From Calamus simplicifolius (Eukaryota > Streptophyta > Magnoliopsida > Arecales > Arecaceae): 64,000 nt of DNA. The stretch's first letter is position 1. Every line of letters begins with the position of its first letter. Under the pieces are notes generated by a model. It was not told where the DNA came from. It worked only from the letters and a program-made list of their open reading frames with translations, and searched no databases. The stretch is taken from NCBI GenBank assembly GCA_900491605.1, contig UESW01005036.1:686536-750535 (forward strand), read 5' to 3'. Below, in pieces: positions 11,830-23,077 of this stretch. The position numbers were made by a program, and so were the translations under genes.

Positions 11830-13039
11830 TGATTGGCCAGATCACCTTTCAAAAACGCCGGCCAAGGAGCCAGGGACGGCCGTTGTTCCTCCGCTCTCAG
11901 CAGATATTTGTGAGGAATTTTCAGAATCAAATATTTCGATGGAGATTCTTTGATGGTTAAGTAGTGGTTTGGACCATATTCATGAGTTCTAAAGAGCTCA
12001 TAAGAAACTCGAGTCGATTAAGTAAAAAAGTTTGTTTTTGTGAGTATTTGTATGCTCATATCTTTTTTTTTTTTGAAGTCTTTCTTGCTCGACTTATGAA
12101 TAACAATCCCTCTTTAGATGTCTCTTTTGATAGAAAATGAATGGTATAGAATGTTTTTAGCGGAAAATATCCTTTTCACCTTTTGCATAGTTGATAGACT
12201 CTATCCCATTTGACATGGAAAGCTATAGCTGGTTAATGGATCAGATCTCATCAGACGTAGTGGCCTCTGAAAGGTTGGTAGAGCAGGTCCTATCAAATAT
12301 GGTGGCCTTAGATGGTTGGTGGATCAAATCTTATCACACATAGTGGCCTCAGATAGTTGGTGGACCAAGTCCTATTAGACATGGTGGCCTCGATGGCTGG
12401 TGGGTCAAGTTCTGTCAAACGTGGTAGCCTCATATGGTTGGTAGGCCAAGTCCTGTAAGATATGGTGGCCTCAGATGGTTGGTGGGTCAAGTCCTGTTAG
12501 ACATGGCCTCAGATGGCTTGTGGGCTAAGCCCTGTCAGACGCGAGGTGTGCCGACTCAGGGATCCAAGGCTGAACCCGAAGGCTGGTGCCAACTCAGGGA
12601 GCCGAGGCTGAATCCAGAGGTCGATGCCGACTCGAGGAGCCAAGGCCAAACCAGAGGTTGGTGCCGACCAAACCCGAAGGCTAGTGTCGACTCGGGAAGT
12701 CGAGACCAAATCCGGAGGTCGGTGCCAACTCGGGGAGCCAAGGCCGAATCCGAAGGCTGGTGCCGACTCAGGGAGCCAAGGCCGAATCCGGAGGCCGGTG
12801 CCGACTCGGGGAGCCAAGGCCGAATCCAGAGGCTGGTGCCGACTCGGGGAGTTGAGACCGAATCCGAAATCTAGTGTCGACTCGGGGAGCCGAGACCGAA
12901 TCTGGAGGCTGGTGTTGACTCGGGGAGCCAAGACTGAATCCGGGATGTTTGTTCCTTCTAACTTCTGCCATCAGTTTACACCTAGCATCGTTAGCTGATT
13001 CTAGTCATTAACTTAGATGTGGCTTTACTAGCCACATCA
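11830..13039 (-). repeat. Tat-1 3' LTR
   Basis: Aligns end to end with 35706-36957: shared ATCACCTTT near one end and GATTCTAGTCATTAACTTAG near the other. Length differs (1210 against 1252 bp), mainly through the internal repeat number. It ends 437 bp upstream of the POP start codon and in the same transcriptional direction. A polypurine tract (minus strand GAAGTGAGGAAGCATC) adjoins its start. Confidence 0.88.
12230..12950. repeat. Minisatellites in the Tat-1 3' LTR
   Basis: Two adjacent arrays: about eight units of roughly 38-41 bp of the type GGTGGCCTCAGATGGTTGGT (12230-12540), then about eleven units of about 38 bp of the type GGTGCCGACTCGGGGAGCCA (12540-12950). Most second-array units contain GCCGAC. 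Short open frames on both strands across the array are by-products of the repeat. Confidence 0.88.
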
Positions 13040-13428
13040 GATGCTTCCTCACTTCTGAGCTTAAGTGGCCACATGTCACACGCCTGCCAAGCGAAAGGAG
13101 TGTAAAGCTTTTTTTCGCCATTGGGCCTCATCCGCCATTAATTTATGGAATCTGGCACATGCTTTTCAATAAGTGGGGTCTTTTCTCATTTAAGGATAGG
13201 TACATAAAGCGACGTCACTGTAAATGGATCGAGGAGGGACCTCTCGAACGACAAAAAAGATGGGATGCCATTATGGGATCGCCATTACCGACGTCCCATA
13301 ATTAGCTGCTAATCATGCTCTTATGTGCTATATCTCATGCGGTGAAGGGTCACTTGACAACTGGAGGTCATGCCCACTCATGGGCCTCCATGTAGCGCGA
13401 TATTGGGCGGAACCATTCAAATATTAAG

Positions 13429-13436
13429 TATAAAAA
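13429..13436 (+). promoter_or_regulatory. TATA box of the Tat-1 antisense gene
   Basis: TATAAAAA lies 151 bp upstream of the antisense ATG (13580) and 390 bp inside the 3' LTR edge. A pyrimidine-rich leader follows, then CCAAATCCAG|GTCAGT, a possible splice donor or leader motif that has a close match in Tat-2. Confidence 0.65.
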
Positions 13437-13650
13437 CTATCCTAACCTCCCTTCTGAGCTTTTCACTCTTCTAGCGCTCTCTGTGCCCTCTTCGTTTCCT
13501 GAAACCCAAGCTTTTAATCCTCTCCTTCCAAATCCAGGTCAGTCCTTCTTGCCTCCTCATTCTTCATTTTCTTTCTCCCATGGACCCTTGTCTCATTAGG
13601 AAGGGCAAGAGGCTCGTAGTATTCTCCTCCTCATCCTCTTCTAAGGATGA

Positions 13651-15529
13651 TAGAGGTAGGCACTGGACCGTGCCGCTCACAGCACGGCACAGCCCAAGCC
13701 CACATGGACCGTGCCAGGCACCGCCTAGTAAATCGTGCTATGCCGGGCTTGAAAAATTTTTCGCTGGTCCGGCACGGCCCAGCCCATGACGGGCCTGGGT
13801 CGGCCCGCGTGCCATGCTAGGGACAACCCATGTGGGCCTGGGCCATGCTGGCCCAGGTGGGCCGTGCCAGGCATGGCATGGCACAGGCCCATGTGGGCCT
13901 AGGCCGTGCCGGCCCACTCGATAAAAAATTTTGTAAAAAAATATTTTTTTAATAAATTAAAACATTATTAAGAATAAAAAATTTATTAATATGAAGCTAT
14001 CTTAATGGTAGGGGGTTCGGCATAGACCCCTACCAGTTTCTTAATTTAAAATCAAAATGATACATGAAGGGAGGGGGGCTAGGCCTGACCTTCAGAATAA
14101 AATAAGAAAGGAAAAAAATAGAGATGACTCACTTTAACAATTTTAAAAAATACATTATTAGAAGTGAAACATATATTATTAGAAATGAAACTTATATTAT
14201 TAGAAGTGAAACCAATTCAAGCCTCAAGAAGATATAAGGCACATACAAAAGGCCTTGTTAAAGCACACTCTATGCTCCAAGAGCATCAATCTCAGCTTCT
14301 CTCATGTTAAAAAAGACTTTGTGCATTGATTTTTAGTGCACAAAGCGTGCACCGAATGCATGGCGTTTGCAAGTCTGATCCTTAGGCATGTCCATAAGGT
14401 GATTCCTGGGCCTAATGTGCTCTTTGGTTGGTTTCACTCAATAAGAGCACGATTAACGTTAAGAGACCAGACTTTTTTGCCTGACTCATTCATGATGCGT
14501 ATAATGCATCGGATGACCTAATCTTTCTTATAAATTTGAGTCTTCATGAGAATATCTAAACTTAGTAGGTCTTGTTCCTTTTTTTTCTTTTGATGTCGTT
14601 AAATTATGAATAAATGAACAAAAGCTGAAGAGGGTGCCATTCAAATATGCAGCATGCCTTAAATATAATAATGCAAATGTAACCAAAAAGATATATACTA
14701 GTGATGTATTACTACAAATATGACTCACAAGTTATATTCAATTACATACAATAGTTAGAACTAGACTTTAACACAATTAGAAGATTGGACCAATAGCTCA
14801 ATGATCCAATAGATGGATCAATGGTTGAATAGTATAAATAATCAAAAGAAATAAAACTAAAAAATGATTCGTAAGGATAAATAGAGATAATTTTTTAATA
14901 AAATTTATTTAATATGATAGCTAAAAAATGTAAATTCTTAAAATTAAAATATTTAAACCCTAAATTATTTTAATAGAATTATATTTTTTACATTGATAAT
15001 TTTATCTTCATTCTAAAGATATGAGAGTCAAATTTGCATTTTTTTTCCTGCATAATCACCTCTAATTACATATAAAAACTATTTTAAAACTATTTTTTAT
15101 GCAACTAAATGTATACAAAGTTAAAAATGGCCTTTGAATAACTTTTGCTTAAAAAATATATTATTTAATTGTATGCATAATTACTAGGGGTCGTGCCTAG
15201 CACGATTATTTTTTAAAAAATAAAAAGATAGAGCCAATAATTTTGTAAAAAAAAATTGCTCAATTTTGTAAAAAAAAATTGCCCATGCATGGCCCACCTG
15301 GGCTGTGCCTGGCCCGGTATGGATGGGCCATGCCTGGCATGGCCCATATGGGCCGTGCCTGGCCCAGCACGGATGGGCCATGCTAGGCCTAAATTTTTTT
15401 TTTACCATGCCGTGCCTGGCACGACCCTTTTGTTACTGGGCCGTGCCAAGCACGACATGATACGGCAATTTTATAGGCACGATGGGCTTGGGCCGTGCCA
15501 TGCCAGGCACAGCCCAGTGCCCACCTCTA
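13651..15529. mobile_element. Non-autonomous hAT-like DNA transposon
   Basis: The terminal inverted repeats are TAGAGGTAGGCACTGG and the complement of CCCAGTGCCCACCTCTA. The flanking 8-mers AAGGATGA (13643-13650) and GAGGATGA (15530-15537) match at 7 of 8, as expected for a hAT target duplication. About 270 bp of GGCCGTGCC/GGCACGGCC-rich subterminal repeats lie at both ends in inverted orientation, around an AT-rich core with no transposase frame. Its insertion interrupts the Tat-1 antisense gene near its start. Confidence 0.82.
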
Positions 15530-16312
15530 GAGGATGAGGTTCCCTTGGCTCAGCATTGGGCGATTGATGGGATCTCTATCCGCGACCGTTCGATGGCAGT
15601 GGCCCAGCCATCGCCACCACCCAGGGTTTGTCCACACTGTCCGTCTGTCTAGTACCTCCTCCTACTACCACCTTTAGTTCGGTGGGTCCAAAGGGGATCG
15701 CCTCCATTATGTCCCCAGAGGAAGTAGAGGGCCTTAGGGTTAGGTACATTCGGTTGTCCGCTCCGGAACCCGATGATAGGGTGACAGCCGGTCGGTCTGG
15801 TGGGGTCACCCTGTATGAGGAGTTCTTTAAGGGCGGACCCCTCTTTGTCTTCAGCCCTTCATCCTTAATCTTGTAGATAGGTATGGCCTTGCTTCGGCAC
15901 AGTTGGCCCCGAACTTCTTTCGGACCATCTGTGCCTTTATTGTTCTATGCCACTTTCATGGTTTGGTGGCCCGGGTTTCTTTGTTCTGGGCCTTGTATAA
16001 ACTCCATCATCATACCGAGTCTGGGTGGTGGATCTTCATGTCTAGACCTCATAGGGCTATAAAACTTGACCTCCCCTTCTAAGATCAATGGATGAAAGTC
16101 CCGCTTTCTTTTTGCTCACATAGAAGGATGAGGATGAGTTAGGAGAGCTCGGATGTCCGCTCGAATAGGAACTCAGTGGTGGAGGAGAGGGATCGAAAGA
16201 TTTTCGACCGATTGATATCTTCTCATATCCCACCCTATCGAAAGCTTCAATCGGAGGAGAACCTCTTCGAGGCCGCATCGTAGCTAGCGTGGCACTGGCC
16301 CCCGATGAGCGC

Positions 16313-16314
<2 letters not shown>

Positions 16315-16342
<28 letters not shown>
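16315..16342. repeat. (CT)n microsatellite
   Basis: About thirteen CT units followed by C and T runs, in a probable intron of the Tat-1 antisense gene. Confidence 0.85.
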
Positions 16343-16344
<2 letters not shown>

Positions 16345-18084
16345 CCCCTTTTTTTAACCTTTTGTCCCTATATAGTGATGAAGATCCTGTTTGAGCAGTT
16401 GAAGGCGGATGCCCGTAAGAGAAGGGAGGCGGCCGAAGACACGGTGAGGCTAGCGAGCAAGAGAACTTGGAAGAAGCTCCAAAGCGAGCTGGCCTCGACC
16501 TTTGCGGTTCCTACCAAGACCGTGCCGGGATCGAGAGGGGAGAGTCCTCAGGGGGAGGTACCGTCGGGCGAGGGTAGAGATGCCCCCGCCGAAGCCGAGA
16601 TGGAGCCGGCGAGGGTCGACCCGTCGGCTCTGGTGGAACAAGGGATGAGCCCCTGGTCACTATAGAGCTGAGGGCGAAGGAGTCCATCCCAGAGGCTGGA
16701 CGCGAGGTCGCATCGGCAGTAGGGGCCGAAGGTGAAGCAGCCCCGACAGTGCCGCCGACACCACTGAGGAGGCTATCGCTGCCGCTGACACAGCCAAAGA
16801 GGCCCCCTCAGGGGCACCACCGCCGAGGTTCTCGGTGATGAACAGTGGCTGGTTGGCTGAGCAGCTACTGGAGCATGTTCACCTTCCTCAATTCCGAGAG
16901 GAGCTCCACCATCAATCGGTCACCAACGTCCTCGACAGCCTTTATGTCTTCGTGCTCCAGGTAAGTGTTTTCCTTGCTATGTCCTTCCGACTCATACTGG
17001 CCAGGCCCGACCTTAACCTTTTGATTTCTGCAGACAGCGAATAGCGTCTTCACCCTTTGAGATGCCTGCCTTCAGACCGACAACAACTACGATCTCGCTA
17101 GGAGGGAGGTGGCAGCTGTCTGAGCTTGAGCCAATGATGCACTGAAAAAGTTGTCCAAAGCCGAAGCCCGAATAACTACGATGACCAATGAACTTTGCTT
17201 TGCACGGGAGGAGAACCATAACTAGGAGATGCGGTTCGACGAGGCCAAGAGAAGGGCGGTGGCCGAGTTCGAGCATGCGAGGGTGGCCGAGGCCAAGCTG
17301 GCCGAGGCCATGGCAAGGTTGGGGCCTACCGAAGAGAAGCTAGAGGCCACCAACCTCAAGCTAGACGACGCTAAAGAGCGAACCAAGAAGGTAGAGGAGG
17401 TGGCCCAAAAAGCAGAAGAGAGAGCTGCCTCTGTGGAGGCGGACGCCTAGGCCACCTGGGAGAGGACCAAGGGTGCCGTGGCCGAGGCTTGAACCACTGT
17501 AGAGCAATTCAAGGGCTCCACAGAATTCGTCGCGGAGATGTCAGAGGCGGCTCTTGATGCGTTCTTCAAAGGCTTTGAGCATTGCAAAGATAAGTTGTCC
17601 CGGGTCTTCAACATCACTGGTCTTGAATATGTTCAACTCGGGGACCCAAAAGAAGAAAAGGAGCCAGAGAGGAACGACGGCAAGGATGGGTCGGGATCCA
17701 CCAAGCCGTAGGTGACTTATTAAAAATTTTTTTTGCAATCCGGCTTGGGTTGGTTTCCTTGTAATGCATTCGAACATCAATGAAAAGAAATTTTTTCCAA
17801 GTATAGTGAACTTATCTTTTTGTAGCATTCTTGCCTTTTGCATTCACATTTTGACTCCAGCCTTTAGATCTTGTAAGGTGCGTTTCTCTTCCCGACTCAC
17901 TTTAGGAGTCGAAGGCCTGATCTAGTATTGGCGCAGACCTTCAGTGACGGCTCAATTTTTTTTGTCCTCTGGGGATTATTGAACCAAACTGAGGTAGAGT
18001 TGCTTGCTTTTCAGCCGTTAAGGGGCAAGCCGAGGCCCTAAGGCCTATTGGGATGTCTAGTGATCGAGGAAAACTCATAATGCT

Positions 18085-19850
18085 GAGGCCGATTGAGAGC
18101 CATCAGGACAGGCCCGAGAGCTTTTCAGAACCACCTCGAGGATTTCTTGCACCAGCCCGAGGGATAACTTGGGAGTCATCGAGACTACCGAGAGCCTTTT
18201 TGAATAGCCTCAGAGATTTCTTTATACCGGCCTGAGGGGTGACTTGGGAGTCGTCGAGACTGCCAAGAGCCTTTTTGAACCGCTTTGGAGGTTTCTTCGA
18301 GCCGGCCCGAGGGATGACTCAGGAGTCATCGAGACTGTCAATAGCCTTTTTGATCTGTCTCAAGGGTTTCTTCGCACCGGCCTGAGGGGTGACTCAGGAG
18401 TTGTCAAGACTGTTGAGATCCTTTTTGAACCATCTCGAAGGTTTTTTGCACCGGCCGGAGGGGTGACTCAGGAGTCATCGAGATCATCGAGAGTCTTTTT
18501 GAACTACCTCGGAGGTTTCTTCGTGCCAGCCCGAGGGGTGACTCGGGAGTAATTGAGACCACCGAGAGCATTTTTGAACTACCTCAGGGGTTTCTTCGCA
18601 CCGGCTCGAGGGGTGACTCGGGAGTCATCGAGACCACCGAGAGCCTTTTTGAACTGCCTCGGAGGTTTCTTCGCACCGACTCGAGGGGTGATTCGGGAGT
18701 CGTCGAGACCACTGAGAACCTTTTTGAACCATTTTAGGGGTTTCTTCATGCCACCCGAGGGATGACTCGGGAGTCGTCAAGACTGTCGAGAGCCTTTTTG
18801 AACCGCCTCGAGGGTTTCTTTGTGCTGGCCCGAGGGATAACTCGGGAGTCGTCAAGACCACCAAGAGCCTTTTTGAACTACCTTGGGGGTTTCTTCGTGC
18901 CAACCCAAGTGGTGACTTGAAAGTCATTGAGACTGCCAAGAGTCTTTTTGATTTGCCTCAGGGATTTCTTCGTGCTGGCCCAAGGGATGACTCGGCAGTT
19001 GTCAAAACCACCGAGAGCCTTTTTGAACCGCCTCAGGAGTTTCTTTGCGTTAGCCTGAGGAGTGACTCAAGAGTCATCGAGACCACTGAGAGCCTTTTTG
19101 AACTGCCTCGAGGGTTTCTTCGCGCCAGCCCGAGGGGTGACTCATGAGTCGTCAAGATCGTTGAGAGCCTTTTTGATCTGCCTTGGGGGTTTCTTCGCAT
19201 CGGCCCGAGGGGTGACTCAGGAGTCATCGAGACCACCGAGAACCTTTTTGAACTGCCTTGGGGGTTTCTTTGCATCAGCCCGAAGGGTGATTCGAGAGTC
19301 ATCGAGACTGCCAAGAGCCTTTTTGAACTATTTTGGGGGTTTCTTCGTGTCGGTCCGAGGGATGACTCAAGAGTTGTCAAGATTATCGAGAGCCTTTTTG
19401 AACTACCTCGAGGGTTTCTTTGCGTTGGCACGAGGAATGACTCGAGAGTCGTCGATACTATCGAGAGCCTTTTTTAACTGCCTCAGAGGTTTCTTTGCAC
19501 CAGCCTGAGGGGTAACTCGGTAGTTGTCAAGACCGTTGAAAGCCTTTTTGAACCACTTCGGAAGGTTCTTCGTGCCAGCTCGAGGGGTGACTTGGGAGTT
19601 ATTGAGACCGTCGAGAGCCTTTTTAAACCGACTTGGAGGTTTCTTCACACTGGCTCGAGGGATGACTCGAGAGTCATCGAGACCACTGAGAGCCTTTTTG
19701 AACTGCCTCGAGGGTTTCTTTGCGCTGGCCCAAGGAGTGACTCGGGAGTCATCGAGACTACCGAGAGCCTTTTTGAGCCGCCTTGAGGGTTTCTTAGTAC
19801 CGGCCCGAGGGATGACTTGAGAGTCATCGAGACCGCTAAGTTTCAGCTTG
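18085..19850. repeat. 75-bp tandem array downstream of Tat-1 integrase
   Basis: About 23 diverged units of 74-76 bp with the core GAGAGCCTTTTTGAACTGCC and GAGGGGTGACTCGGGAGTCA. Because the unit is 25 codons, reading frames persist across units on both strands and give repeating peptides such as RGVTRESSRPPRAFLN. Stops recur and no frame spans the array, so it is treated as noncoding. It lies directly after the integrase stop (19919 on the minus strand) and before the antisense gene's 3' end. Confidence 0.9.
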
Positions 19851-19918
19851 TGAGGTGATTCGAATGAGAAGACAAAGTGCTTGGGACTCCTCTTATTTTC
19901 ATCAAATAAACGTATACA

Positions 19919-22900
19919 TCATTGGTAATATTGGTGAAGATTTTTTGCGTTCTAGGTATGGGGGATTAACTTTTCATCGAGCCCTTCGATTCGGTATGCT
20001 CCTCAGTGAAGCACTTTGATGACCTAGTAGGGCCCCTCTCAGTTCAAAGATAACTTGCCCCTTCTGTCGGCTTGGATACCTCGGCCTGCCTTAGAACTAA
20101 ATCTCCAAAATGGAATGTCTTGGGGTGTACTCAAGCATTGTAGTATTTAGTAGCTCGCTAGTGGAATGCAACCATTCTGAGTCGGGCTCGATTGCGCACC
20201 TCATCAATGAAGTCAAGATTGGTTCTCAGCTGGGCAGGATTATCTTCTTCATTGTATGACTCCACCCATGGGCTTGAAGGCCAATTTTCATGGGAATGAT
20301 TGCTTTAGATCCGAAGACAAGGCTGAAGGGAGTCTCTCTAGTTGGAGTCCTTGGAGTTGTGTGATATGCCCATAGCACGCTCGGGAGTTCCTTCATCCAT
20401 CTACCTTTGAACTCATTCAATTGGGTCTGAGCCCTTGAAGGATGGTCCAGTTCATGACTTCGGCTTCTTCATTTATCTACGGATGGCCGACATAAGTGAA
20501 CCGATGGTGGATGCCTAGCTCAACGTAGAATTTCTTAAAAGGGGCATTGTCAAATTGCTAGCCATTATCGATAATGATGGTGTAAGGTAGCCCAAAGTGG
20601 TAGATAATGGACTTTCAGAAGAAAGACTTCACTTTGCTTTCAATAATCTTTACCAACGCCTCAACCTAAACCCATTTGATAAAGTAGTCAATGGCGACAA
20701 GCAGGAACCTATGTTGTCTTGAAGCTGAGGGGAACGGTCCAAGGATATCCATTCTCAATTGGATAAAGGACCATGGGACCAAGAGCGAGAATAGTTGGGA
20801 AGCAGGCTATCGTTGGATGTGAGTTTGTCGTTGGCAGCTATTGCACTTCTGGATCACCTCAGCAGTGTCCTCCTACAAGGTAAGCCAGTAGTATTCCTAA
20901 TGAAGAGCCTTGTATGCCAATGACCTACCCCTAGGTGGTTCCCGCAAATGCCTTCATGGATTTTCCAAAGGATGTAATCGGCATCTGCAGGGCTAACACA
21001 CTTGAGGAGGAGATAAGAGAAAGAACTCTTGTATAGCTATCCATTCAGCAACACAAACTTTAAGGCTCTCCACTTGAGCAGTTTAGCCTCCGCACGATTG
21101 ATGGAAAGAGTGCCATCAGTGAGGTAGCGAACGCATGCATCCATCCATGTTGGCTGTTGTGTGACTGGTAAAGCCTCTTCTGGAGCATCGATGCTCAGGG
21201 CTTTTAGGTGCTCGATGTAGGTTCTTACCAAGGTGTTATCCGCTGAGATAGCTAGCCGAGATAGGACATTGGCTCTAGCATTCTCACCTTTGGGGATATA
21301 GATGATATTGAAATAAGTTAGTAAGGAGGCTTGGGATCGAACTTTATTCAGATATCGAGATATAATGGGATCTCGAGCTTCGAATTCCTCAGTGATTTGT
21401 TCGAAGATGAGCTGAGAGTCAATGAAGGCCCTGAGACGCTTCACTTTGAGTTTCTGGACGAGCTTTATTCTAGCCAGTATAGCCTCATACTTGGTCTGGT
21501 TATTCGTAGCCCTGAAGAGGAATCGAAGGGCATATTCCATCACCATCTCCTTTGGGCTTGCAAGAATGAGGCCTGCTCCACTTTCTTGGGGGTTTGAGGC
21601 ATCGTCTACATGGAGAATTCAGGTCTCCACTGCTTCTTTCGACTCAGCGTTTGGATGCGCCATAGGAGTTCTTGTGATTGCTCCTTGGTCTAGTTACACT
21701 CAACCAGAAAGTCCGCTAGGACTTGGGACTTCATGGTCAATCTCAGTTGGAATGATAGGTCAAACTTTCCTAACTTGACTGCCCACTTAGCCAGTTGATC
21801 GAAGGTGTCAAGACGAGCTAAAATGGCTTTGAGGGGTTGGTCCATGAGCACTATGATCGAATGTTCTTGAAAATATGGCTTGAAATGCTGAGCGAAGATA
21901 ATTAGAGCGAAAATAATTTTTTTAGTTTTGAAATACCTAAATTCCGCATCATGAAGTACTTTACTAGTATAGTAGATAGACTTTTGTATCCCATCGGGAT
22001 CGAGGCGAATAAGAACAGAGCTGATAGCCTCTAGGAAATTAGTGAGATAAAGAAAAAGGCTCTCGCCCTTCCATGGCTTCGATAACAGTGGCAGAGTGGA
22101 CAGAAATTCCTTCAGCTCCTTAAGAGCATTTTGGCAATCTTTCATCTACTCGAAGTCGTTCATCTTGTGCAAGGCTTTGAAGAAGGGTAGACATCTTTTA
22201 GCTAATTTTAACAAGAAATGGTTTAGGACGGCCATCCTTTTAGTGAGCCGCTGCACCTCCTTCTTATTGGTGGGCTGCCTTATGTCGAGAATGGCTTGAA
22301 TCTTTTTCGGATTTGCTTCAATCCCCGCTGGATTACTAGGAAATCAAAAAATTTTCTGGCTGTGACTCCGAATGCGCACTTGCAGAGATTCAATTTTATT
22401 CGATAACAATGGAGGTTATTGAAGGTCTTCCCCAGATCGGTAACATAGTTAGCAGCATGGGTGCTCTTGATCAGCATGTCATCCACGTACACCTTCATAT
22501 TCTGTCCGATTTGATCTTTGAAGACCTTATTCATCAATCTTTGATAGGTAGCCCCTACATTTTTCAAACCGTAGGGCATTACTTTATAGTAATAGATGCC
22601 TTTCTCGATGATAAAGGAGGTATTCTCTTCATCCTCTAGATCCATCTTTATTTGATTGTATCCAGAGAAGGCATCCATAAAGCTGAGGAGCTCGTGATCA
22701 AATGTGGAATCAACCAGTTGGTCTATTCTGGGTGACAGAAAGCTATCCTTTGGGCATGCCTTATTGAGGTCGATAAAGTCAATGTAGATCTTTCAACTCC
22801 TGTTTGCTTTATAGACCATCACCATGTTGGTTAGCCAGCTCAGATAGTGTACCTTCTGAATGTAGCCGACCGCAAACAACTTATTGACTTCTTCATCAAT

Positions 22901-23072
22901 GACTTTTTATCGCTCGGGGGTGAGGCTCCTCTTCTTTTATCGAATCGGCCGATACCTCGGATCGATGTTGAGTTTGTGGGTAATTACCTCTAAAGATACA
23001 TCGGGCATGTCCGACACTGACCAAGCAAAGACGTTAAAATTGGCCCGTAAGAAGGTGAGGAGTTGATCCCTT
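19919..23072 (-). pseudogene. Tat-1 pol, RT-RNase H-aRNase H-integrase part
   Basis: On the minus strand: RT with CPKDSF, MDAFSGYNQI (22280-22678) and the catalytic YVDD; the first RNase H (21690-22145, VLHDAEFRYFKTKK); the second, archaeal-type RNase H (21037-21546, RATNNQTKYEAIL); then integrase, with the zinc finger and core badly broken, WAYHTTPRTPTRETPFSLVF (20226-20420) and a terminal GDLVLRQAEVSKPTEG near 20.05 kb. Two RNase H domains mark the Tat lineage; no chromodomain is seen. Many stops. Copia-B is inserted immediately upstream, between protease and RT. Confidence 0.88.
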
Positions 23073-23077
23073 GCCTC
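23073..23077. repeat. Left target-site duplication of Copia-B
   Basis: GCCTC immediately before the TGTTGG terminus; identical to 33426-33430. Confidence 0.93.

Larger units (their letters stand above)
13580..17711 (+). pseudogene. Tat-1 antisense gene (putative gypsy-type transposon protein), interrupted by hAT
   Basis: Lies opposite to Tat-1 pol. The N-terminus MDPCLIRKGKR matches MDRRAIREGKR of the Tat-2 antisense gene. The hAT element splits it after the following Ser/Asp-rich stretch. The domain resembling Pfam Transposase_28 follows at about 15695-16310 (LSAPEPDDRVTAG, LYEEFF, frameshift near 15850, then DRYGLASAQLAPN in another frame). A charged linker and an Ala/Glu-rich coiled coil (17229-17450) lead to a C-terminus FEHCKDKLSRVFNITGLEYV that parallels the Tat-2 protein. 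A probable donor (CTCCAG|GTAAGT, about 16960) and several stops indicate a spliced gene now broken. The function of this family is unknown. Confidence 0.75.

Noticed and set aside
12434..12998. Open frames giving Gly/Arg/Pro-rich repeat peptides on both strands near 12.5-13.0 kb (and 36.3-36.9 kb)
   Set aside because: Products of the 38-bp Tat-1 LTR minisatellite; no start context, no homology, strand-symmetric.
18053..19827. Possible CRISPR-like array (regular 75-bp repeats)
   Set aside because: Units are contiguous and diverged, with no unique spacers, in a plant retrotransposon; it is a tandem satellite.
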